Assembly: GCF_009828925.2 (NCBI RefSeq)
Contig: NZ_WUTY02000001.1
Coordinates: forward strand, 5,114,492-5,178,491
Direction: 5' to 3'
DNA length: 64,000 bases
Source of the DNA: Methylicorpusculum oleiharenae
Lineage (GTDB): Bacteria; Pseudomonadota; Gammaproteobacteria; Methylococcales; Methylomonadaceae
The first letter of the stretch is position 1, and each line of letters begins with the position of its first letter. The position numbers were made by a program, and so were the translations under genes. The notes beneath the pieces are model-generated. The model made no database searches. It had not been told where the DNA came from and saw nothing but the letters and a program-made list of their open reading frames with translations. Positions 56,538-64,000 of the stretch are shown here, piece by piece.

Positions 56538-57826
56538 TATAAAAGAAGCCTTCCTGTTATGAAGTCTTCATTTGCTTCCTGTAAAACGGTATCAATAATG
56601 CAGTTTTCAAGAAGCTGCTCAGCATCCACTTCACAAGCAACGCGCATGTAGTTGGGCGAATAGCCGAACACTCTTTTACTGCCATCACCCAAATCCTCAC
56701 TGTAGCCTTCCCAAAGCACTTGTGTAGTTTTACCCCGATTGGCTGAATAAAACGCCGCTTTCAGCTCGCTGGCCAGACTATGCAATTCCTGACTGCGCAG
56801 CTTCTTGACTTCAGTTGGCACTGGATTGGGCAAGGTGGCGGCTTTGGTACCCTCGCGCTTTGAATATGTAAAAATATGTATATGACCGAAACCGGTTTGC
56901 CTGATAAATTCGAAACTCTCTTCCCACTCCTGCTCGGTTTCGCCGGGAAACCCTACAATGATATCAGTGGTGATATTAAAATCAGGCACTTGATCTCTTA
57001 AACGCTTTACAATTGCGGCAAATTCCTCGGTTTTACAGCGTCTGGCCATTCGCCTCAGGACAGTATCACATCCACTTTGCAGGGGCAGATGCAAATGCGG
57101 CATGACCCGTGGATTTTTAAACAGTTCGAAAAATTCTTCAGACAATTCCCAAGGTTCCAGTGAACCTAAACGAAGACGCTGAACGTCAGTTTCCGCCAGA
57201 ACCGTATTGATCAGCGCAACCAAATCGGTACCGCGATCGTGACCATAGCCACCCAGGTGGACGCCGGTCAAGACAATTTCCTGAATATTTTGGCGCGTCA
57301 GATTGTTGATTTCTTCCAGCACATCGGCGATCGGACGACTGCTCTCCTCTCCTCTGGCTACGGTAACGATGCAAAATGTGCAACGATACCGGCAACCGTC
57401 CTGTACCTTGATAAACGCACGTTGCCTGCCGCGGGCAAACAGCGACATTTCTCCGGGTTCTGCCGACATCACCGGCATACTGTCCATGTTCAATTCAGCC
57501 AGCGTTTTTTCGACCAGCTGGTCTTTGTCCTGATTGCCGATCACCAGATCCACCCCCATCAGTTCTTCCGCTTCTTCACGGTTCAAACTGGCATAACAGC
57601 CGCTAACGACCAGTTTTGCTGTGGGATTATCACGGTGGATACGCCGGATCAGATTGCGCGATTTACGCGCAGCATCCTGTGTTACGGCACAGGAATTGAT
57701 GACGATCAAATCGGCTGCTTCGGCTTGCCGGGTTACTTGATGCCCCGTCTTTTGAAAGCCTTGCGCCCAAGATTCCAGCTCGGCTTCGTTCAAGCGGCAA
57801 CCCAGTGTTTTGAGATGAACTAACAT
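56537..57826 (-). CDS. mtaB: MtaB, tRNA t6A37 methylthiotransferase
   Basis: A 429-aa protein when started at ATG 57826 (MLVHLKTLGCRLNEAE), the canonical start; the open frame extends further but overlaps the previous gene. The N-terminal methylthiotransferase domain has three cysteines (LGCRLN, NSCAVT, SGCYA). The radical-SAM motif is CRYRCTFC near residue 150, and a C-terminal TRAM domain is expected near 370-429. It adds the methylthio group to t6A37 in tRNA. Its ATG overlaps the upstream stop as TAATG, so the two genes are translationally coupled. Confidence 0.95.
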   Translation of the reverse strand: MLVHLKTLGCRLNEAELESWAQGFQKTGHQVTRQAEAADLIVINSCAVTQDAARKSRNLIRRIHRDNPTAKLVVSGCYASLNREEAEELMGVDLVIGNQDKDQLVEKTLAELNMDSMPVMSAEPGEMSLFARGRQRAFIKVQDGCRYRCTFCIVTVARGEESSRPIADVLEEINNLTRQNIQEIVLTGVHLGGYGHDRGTDLVALINTVLAETDVQRLRLGSLEPWELSEEFFELFKNPRVMPHLHLPLQSGCDTVLRRMARRCKTEEFAAIVKRLRDQVPDFNITTDIIVGFPGETEQEWEESFEFIRQTGFGHIHIFTYSKREGTKAATLPNPVPTEVKKLRSQELHSLASELKAAFYSANRGKTTQVLWEGYSEDLGDGSKRVFGYSPNYMRVACEVDAEQLLENCIIDTVLQEANEDFITGRLLL

Positions 57827-59055
57827 TATGCAAAAAACCAATAAGCAACAAAAATTGAGGCGACTAAGCCTGCGAAGTCGGCAATTATCCCACAAGCCGC
57901 GGCATGACGAATATGTTTGATGCCTACCGCGCCAAAATAAACCGCCAGCACATAAAACGTCGTTTCGGTACTGCCCTGCACGATACAGGACAAGCGACCG
58001 GCAAATGAGTCGGCGCCCAGCGTTTGCATGGTATCAATCATCATGGCACGGGAACCGCTGCCACTGAAAGGCTTCATTAAACCGGTAGGCAACGCATCGA
58101 CGAAACGATCATCCAAAGCCCATAAGCGCACAACAAATTTTACGCCATCCGCTATCCATTCCAGTGCCCCGCTGGCACGAAATACGCCAATAGCCACCAG
58201 CATGGCCACCAGATAAGGAATAATGCCTACTGCAATTTGAAACCCTTCTTTGGCCCCTTCAATAAAAGTGCTGTAGACATCGACTCGCCGGTAAACCGCA
58301 CCGGCAATAAACGCGATGATTAAAGAAAATACCGTCACGTTGCTGAGCAATGCCGATTGGGCCAGCATTTGCGCCTGCTCAAGCCGGAAAAAATAGGCTG
58401 ACAGCAACCCCACAAACACGGTAAAGCCACCCAGATAAGCCAAAATGACTTTATCGAATATATTAATTTTCTGAATCGCGGCAACTGCTAAAAACCCTAT
58501 CAAGGTTGAAAAATAGGTCGCGATCAGAATAGGGATGAACACATCGGTAGGATTGGCCGCGCCGAGTTGAGCGCGGTAGGTGAAAATGGTGACCGGAAAC
58601 AAGGTCACGGCAGAGGTGTTGATCACCAAAAAAATGATTTGCGCATTGCTTGCCGTATCGGGATTAGGGTTTAACGTTTGCAATTCGTGCATGGCTTTGA
58701 TGCCCAACGGCGTCGCGGCATTATCAAGCCCCAGGGCATTAGCCGAAAGATTCATGATCATCGCACCCAATGCCGGATGGTTATCCGGTATTTCGGGCAT
58801 CAGCTTTCGAAACAGCGGCGTCAGACCCTGGGTGATTAATTTTATAAAGCCGCTCTGCTCCCCTATCTTCATGATGCCTAACCACAAGGTAAGCACTCCG
58901 GTGAGCCCTAACGCAATTTCGAATGCCGCTTTGGACTGACTGAACAATGACGCCATGATGGCAGCGAAAACAGTGTCATCGCCACCCATATAAAACCGAA
59001 CCAACGCGGCAATAAAAGAAATGAAAAAAAAACTAACCCAGATAAGGTTAAGCAC
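57826..59055 (-). CDS. SpmA/SpmB-like nucleoside-recognition (gate) membrane protein
   Basis: A 409-aa protein with about ten membrane segments and two similar halves. Each half has a gate-domain motif: SGFIKLITQGLTPLFRKLMPE, then NLSANALGLDNAATPLG in the first (SpmA-like); GLMKPFSGSGSRAMMIDTM, then VQGSTETTFYVLAVYFG in the second (SpmB-like). In sporulating bacteria these are separate spore-maturation proteins. In Gram-negatives the fused form is common and its function is unknown. It is coupled to mtaB. Confidence 0.88.
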   Translation of the reverse strand: MLNLIWVSFFFISFIAALVRFYMGGDDTVFAAIMASLFSQSKAAFEIALGLTGVLTLWLGIMKIGEQSGFIKLITQGLTPLFRKLMPEIPDNHPALGAMIMNLSANALGLDNAATPLGIKAMHELQTLNPNPDTASNAQIIFLVINTSAVTLFPVTIFTYRAQLGAANPTDVFIPILIATYFSTLIGFLAVAAIQKINIFDKVILAYLGGFTVFVGLLSAYFFRLEQAQMLAQSALLSNVTVFSLIIAFIAGAVYRRVDVYSTFIEGAKEGFQIAVGIIPYLVAMLVAIGVFRASGALEWIADGVKFVVRLWALDDRFVDALPTGLMKPFSGSGSRAMMIDTMQTLGADSFAGRLSCIVQGSTETTFYVLAVYFGAVGIKHIRHAAACGIIADFAGLVASIFVAYWFFA

Positions 59056-59133
59056 TGCGCTTAGCGAGTTGGCGAAAGACAGCTTCTCTGAATATCCTTT
59101 TTCAGAGAAATTAAGGTATCAGTGGGCTCCAAC

Positions 59134-60501
<1,368 letters not shown>

Positions 60502-60585
60502 TTAAGTCCGGAAAAGATTTTAAAAAAGTATTAGAGCCCCCGAATTCGTCAGCCGACAAACTCAGGACAAACGGAATGTATCGGC

Positions 60586-61698
60586 TTAATCAACGCTTAT
60601 GTCAGAATCTCTATTGGCTCGGGATTCGATGATGCCGCCACCCAGACACGTTACGCCCTCATAAAAAACTACCGACTGCCCAGGCGTTATGGCTCGTTGA
60701 GGCTGGTCAAAATGTACCTGATAGCGATCATCACTCAGCAGTGTTACCAGGCAATCCTGGTCGGCTTGACGATACCGGGTTTTGGCTCGGCATTTAAATG
60801 ATCCGACCAAAGGGGTGTTGCTACACCAATCCATTTTTGTTGCCACCAGCGTATTATGCAGCATTAACGGATGATCGTGGCCCTGTCCGACAATCAAAAC
60901 ATTATTCGTTAAATCTTTTTCCAGGACATACCAAGGTTCGTCTGGCGCATCTTTTACACCGCCAATTCCCAAACCCTGACGCTGGCCCAGCGTGTAATAC
61001 ATCAGCCCTTGGTGCTTGGCGATGAATTTGCCGTCAGGTGTGCGCATGTCACCCGGCTGGGTCGGCAAATAGCGCTGCAGAAATTCCTTGAATTTCCGTT
61101 CGCCAATAAAACAAATCCCGGTACTGTCTTTCTTTTTTGCGTTATCGAAGCCGGCTTTTATAGCCATGGCCCGTATTTCAGGTTTATGAAGATGACCGAT
61201 AGGAAACAGAGTTCTGGCCAGTTGAGGCTGCCCTAAAGTATAAAGAAAATAGCTCTGCTCTTTGTTGGGATCCAGGCCTTTCAACAGATAGTATTGGCCG
61301 TTGTGCTCACGCACTCGTGCATAATGACCTGTCGCAATGTAATCGGCGCCCAAATCATCCAGCGCATAATCCAGAAAGGCTTTAAACTTGACATGCTTGT
61401 TACACAGGATATCGGGATTAGGTGTGCGTCCGGCTTCAAACTCGGATAAAAACACCTCGAATACTTCGTCCCAATATTCACTGGCAAAATTGACCGTTTT
61501 AAGAGGAATACCCAGCTTATCGCAGACTTGTTGAGCGTCAGCCAAATCCTCCATCGCGGTGCAGTATTCGGTGCCATCGTCCTCTTCCCAGTTTTTCATG
61601 AACAAGCCGGTCACATCATAGCCTTGTTCAAGCAGGATGAGCGCAGTCACTGAGGAATCGACCCCTCCAGACATGCCGACGATAATTTTCTTGCTCAT
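60586..61698 (-). CDS. mnmA: MnmA (TrmU), tRNA 2-thiouridylase
   Basis: A 370-aa enzyme with the PP-loop [15 protein letters not shown] at the N-terminus. The catalytic cysteines are in [12 protein letters not shown] (near 99) and [12 protein letters not shown] (near 195). It transfers sulfur to U34 of Glu, Gln and Lys tRNAs. Its start overlaps the nudJ stop by 4 nt. Confidence 0.97.
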   Translation of the reverse strand: MSKKIIVGMSGGVDSSVTALILLEQGYDVTGLFMKNWEEDDGTEYCTAMEDLADAQQVCDKLGIPLKTVNFASEYWDEVFEVFLSEFEAGRTPNPDILCNKHVKFKAFLDYALDDLGADYIATGHYARVREHNGQYYLLKGLDPNKEQSYFLYTLGQPQLARTLFPIGHLHKPEIRAMAIKAGFDNAKKKDSTGICFIGERKFKEFLQRYLPTQPGDMRTPDGKFIAKHQGLMYYTLGQRQGLGIGGVKDAPDEPWYVLEKDLTNNVLIVGQGHDHPLMLHNTLVATKMDWCSNTPLVGSFKCRAKTRYRQADQDCLVTLLSDDRYQVHFDQPQRAITPGQSVVFYEGVTCLGGGIIESRANRDSDISVD

Positions 61699-62150
61699 AA
61701 ATCCAGATCTAGAAAGTTTTGTGTTATAGATAACGGAAATTTTTGACCATTGAGGTACTCATTGATACAAATCATCACCAAAGGACTTCGCAACCGGCCC
61801 AACTTTTCAAGTTCAGGCTTAGTCAGCCAATGCGTCGCAACAATTCCGTCATCCAGGATCACAGAAGGATCAAAAGAATGAACTTTACCTGAAAAACACA
61901 CTCGCAAAAATGTCGGATAATCAGAATTTCTACTCCACAATTGAACTGCAACCAGACTTTCCGGCTCAAAAAGCCAACCGGTCTCCTCATGGACTTCACG
62001 TTTGACGGCGGTGAGTAAATCCTCACCTTTTTCCAAGTGGCCAGCCGGTTGATTAAATGCCAGCCCTTTTGAGGTTTCCTCCTCAACCAGAAGAAAGCGA
62101 TTATCTTCTTCTACGATTGCGGCAACAGTAACATGGGGTTTCCAAACCAT
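61695..62150 (-). CDS. nudJ: NudJ-like Nudix phosphatase
   Basis: A 151-aa Nudix hydrolase starting [24 protein letters not shown] as NudJ does. The Nudix box is complete: [23 protein letters not shown]. NudJ removes phosphates from thiamine precursors and nucleoside di/triphosphates. First gene of a nudJ-mnmA-purB operon, the order also found in E. coli. Confidence 0.93.
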   Translation of the reverse strand: MVWKPHVTVAAIVEEDNRFLLVEEETSKGLAFNQPAGHLEKGEDLLTAVKREVHEETGWLFEPESLVAVQLWSRNSDYPTFLRVCFSGKVHSFDPSVILDDGIVATHWLTKPELEKLGRLRSPLVMICINEYLNGQKFPLSITQNFLDLDL

Positions 62151-62289
62151 TCATTCATACTCTGAATTTTGGGGCGGCCATTGTACTTCATTTACTAAAG
62201 ATATGTGGTTAAAGATTGAAATTTACACTTGTAATCATTATGTTAAACTCTATGTCGAACTCACTTTGTTTTAGACTGTATTCAAATGT

Positions 62290-62613
62290 ATGTCTGATTT
62301 AATTCCATCACGAGATAGCGATGTCGGGTTGGCTACTCAGGAGGCTAAGCCTCAACTGAAAAAACCCCCATTGTATAAAGTCATTCTCTTGAATGATGAT
62401 TTCACCCCTATGGATTTTGTCGTAGAGATTTTGATTGAATTTTTCAACATGTCACTTGAAAAGGCGACTCAGGTCATGCTTCAAGTTCATACCCAGGGCG
62501 TTGGCGTCTGCGGAACCTATTCCAAAGATGTCGCGGAAACAAAAGTTCACATGGTCAATAAATACTCGAGGGATCATCAGCACCCTTTGATGTGTTCAAT
62601 GGAAAAAGCGTAG
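62290..62613 (+). CDS. clpS: ClpS, N-end rule adaptor for ClpAP
   Basis: A 107-aa protein. After a flexible N-terminus of about 30 residues comes the conserved core [20 protein letters not shown], with the NDD and D residues that hold destabilising N-terminal amino acids, and [23 protein letters not shown] at the end. It delivers N-degron substrates to ClpA, encoded 12 nt downstream. Confidence 0.97.
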   Translation: MSDLIPSRDSDVGLATQEAKPQLKKPPLYKVILLNDDFTPMDFVVEILIEFFNMSLEKATQVMLQVHTQGVGVCGTYSKDVAETKVHMVNKYSRDHQHPLMCSMEKA

Positions 62614-62625
62614 GGCGGAGAAATT

Positions 62626-64000
62626 ATGTTAAGTAAAGAGCTAGAGGTCACGCTTAATAACGCATTTAAAAATGCCCATGACAAACGTCATGAGTTCATA
62701 ACGGTTGAACATTTGCTGCTGGGATTGCTCGACAATTCAACAGCAAGGCCGGTTTTAAAAGCTTGCGGCTGCGATATCCCTAAACTTCAGAAAGAATTGA
62801 ATCAGTATATCGATGAAACAATTTCTTTAATTCCTGAAGGCATTCAACGAGAAACCCAACCGACACTGGGTTTTCAGCGGGTTTTGCAACGGGCTGTTTT
62901 TCATGTTCAGGCGACTGACAAAAAAGAAGTCACAGGTGCCAATTTGTTCGTAGCCCTGTTCAGTGAACAGGACTCTCATGCGGTTTATCTGCTGAACAAA
63001 CATAACATTTCCCGGCTGGATGTCGTCAACTACCTTGCTCACGGCGTTTCCAAACTTGATTCGGATAATGAAAATGAAGCCGATGGCGAGTCCGATATGC
63101 CCAGCAGCATTTCCGAATCGTCAGAAAGTCCGCTGGATAAATATGCCACCAATCTTAATGAAGAAGCCAGACGCGGCAATATTGACCCTCTGATAGGTCG
63201 TGAAATTGAAGTTGAACGCACCATTCAGGTTCTGTGCAGAAGACGCAAAAACAATCCCTTACTGGTCGGTGAGGCGGGCGTAGGCAAAACGGCAATAGCT
63301 GAAGGGCTTGCCAAACGGATCGTCGAGGAACAAGTCCCCGAAGTCCTGAACGGCTGCACGATTTATTCGCTTGATCTGGGCGCCTTAGTAGCAGGCACCA
63401 AGTACCGCGGCGATTTTGAAAAACGTCTGAAAGGACTGATCAATCAATTGAAAAAACAGCCTGAAGCCATTCTTTTCATTGATGAAATACACACCATAAT
63501 TGGAGCCGGATCGGCCTCGGGCGGCGTCATGGATGCTTCCAATCTCATTAAACCGGTGCTCGCATCCGGTCAGCTGCGCTGCATTGGCTCAACTACGTAC
63601 AAAGAATATCGCGGTATTTTTGAAAAAGATCATGCCTTGGCCCGCCGCTTCCAGAAAATTGACGTGGTAGAACCTACCGTCGAAGATACTGTGTTGATTT
63701 TGAAAGGCTTAAAATCACGGTTTGAAGAACATCACGATATCAAATATTCTCACGAAGCCCTGCGATTGGCGGCTGAACTGTCAGACCGCTACATTACTGA
63801 CCGCCAATTGCCTGACAAAGCCATTGACGTGATTGACGAAGCAGGCGCAAAACAGCGGTTGCTTCCGGCATCAGAGCGCAAACAAATCATTGATACCCTT
63901 GAAATTGAGGACATCGTTTCCAAAATTGCCAGGGTGCCTGCCAAATCAGTCTCTTCCAGTGACGCTGAGAAACTTGAAGCATTGGAAAAAAATCTTAAGA
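62626..64000 (+). CDS. clpA: ClpA, ATPase subunit of ClpAP protease (N-terminal part)
   Basis: The first 458 codons lie in the window; the gene runs off the right edge. It starts at ATG 62626 with GGCGGAG seven bases upstream. The N-domain (about 1-145) binds ClpS. An acidic linker ([13 protein letters not shown]) leads into AAA domain 1 with Walker A GEAGVGKT near residue 220, Walker [15 protein letters not shown] and an [15 protein letters not shown] segment. The second AAA domain lies outside. ClpA unfolds substrates for ClpP. Confidence 0.97.
   Translation, partial: MLSKELEVTLNNAFKNAHDKRHEFITVEHLLLGLLDNSTARPVLKACGCDIPKLQKELNQYIDETISLIPEGIQRETQPTLGFQRVLQRAVFHVQATDKKEVTGANLFVALFSEQDSHAVYLLNKHNISRLDVVNYLAHGVSKLDSDNENEADGESDMPSSISESSESPLDKYATNLNEEARRGNIDPLIGREIEVERTIQVLCRRRKNNPLLVGEAGVGKTAIAEGLAKRIVEEQVPEVLNGCTIYSLDLGALVAGTKYRGDFEKRLKGLINQLKKQPEAILFIDEIHTIIGAGSASGGVMDASNLIKPVLASGQLRCIGSTTYKEYRGIFEKDHALARRFQKIDVVEPTVEDTVLILKGLKSRFEEHHDIKYSHEALRLAAELSDRYITDRQLPDKAIDVIDEAGAKQRLLPASERKQIIDTLEIEDIVSKIARVPAKSVSSSDAEKLEALEKNLK

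Overview
The window looks like a chromosomal segment of a gammaproteobacterium. The evidence is the rlmE-ftsH-glmM-tpiA-secG-tRNA-Leu block, greA-carB-carA, clpS-clpA, purB-mnmA-nudJ and an RpoH-type sigma factor. A methanotroph of the order Methylococcales is my best guess, from the overall gene content, a DHCR24-like sterol reductase, a TIGR04073 protein and the style of the intergenic palindromes. The order is an inference and was not tested by any search.

Positions 1-15338 are a type I-F CRISPR locus: the last codons of csy3 (cas7f1), csy4 (cas6f), a leader of about 0.5 kb, and a very large array in the same direction. By manual count the array has 171 full repeats of 28 nt, one truncated repeat and 171 spacers, nearly all 32 nt. 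The leader carries a 12-of-12 match to the rRNA antitermination boxA and a perfect IHF consensus. Two unrelated insertion sequences (IS1182 family and IS1634 family) each sit inside a spacer. In both cases, removing the IS and one copy of a 4-bp target duplication restores a spacer of exactly 32 nt. A duplicated and partly deleted block of spacers at 5877-6447 ends in a chimeric repeat made at an 8-bp microhomology. The leader-distal end has decayed repeats.

Positions 15339-17109 are a scar region: a frameshifted Mu-like virion morphogenesis gene (gpG) and an isolated I-E-type repeat followed 34 nt later by an isolated I-F-type repeat.

Positions 17110-34140 are accessory and regulatory: a BLUF blue-light sensor fused to a PsiE-type membrane domain; a lipoprotein/MFS/outer-membrane-factor/HlyD efflux operon; NorR with two GT-N7-AC sites in front of it; OxyR; a large hybrid histidine kinase; an SHOCT protein; rubredoxin with its reductase; and an HPP-CBS membrane protein. 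REP-like palindromes lie between several of these.

Positions 34176-47153 are mainly housekeeping on the minus strand: tRNA-Leu(GAG), secG, tpiA, glmM, ftsH, rlmE, with yhbY divergent, then greA, carB, carA, a DmeF-like metal exporter and a pterin dehydratase. folP, usual between ftsH and glmM, is absent. Positions 47434-54137 hold less conserved genes: a hydrolase, membrane proteins, the DHCR24-like reductase, a TIGR04073 protein and a DUF5610-like protein. They also include an intergenic cluster of DnaA boxes. Positions 54166-64000 return to core genes: tag, rpoH with a perfect CIRCE operator in front, mtaB coupled to an SpmA/SpmB-like gene, purB, mnmA, nudJ, clpS and the first part of clpA.
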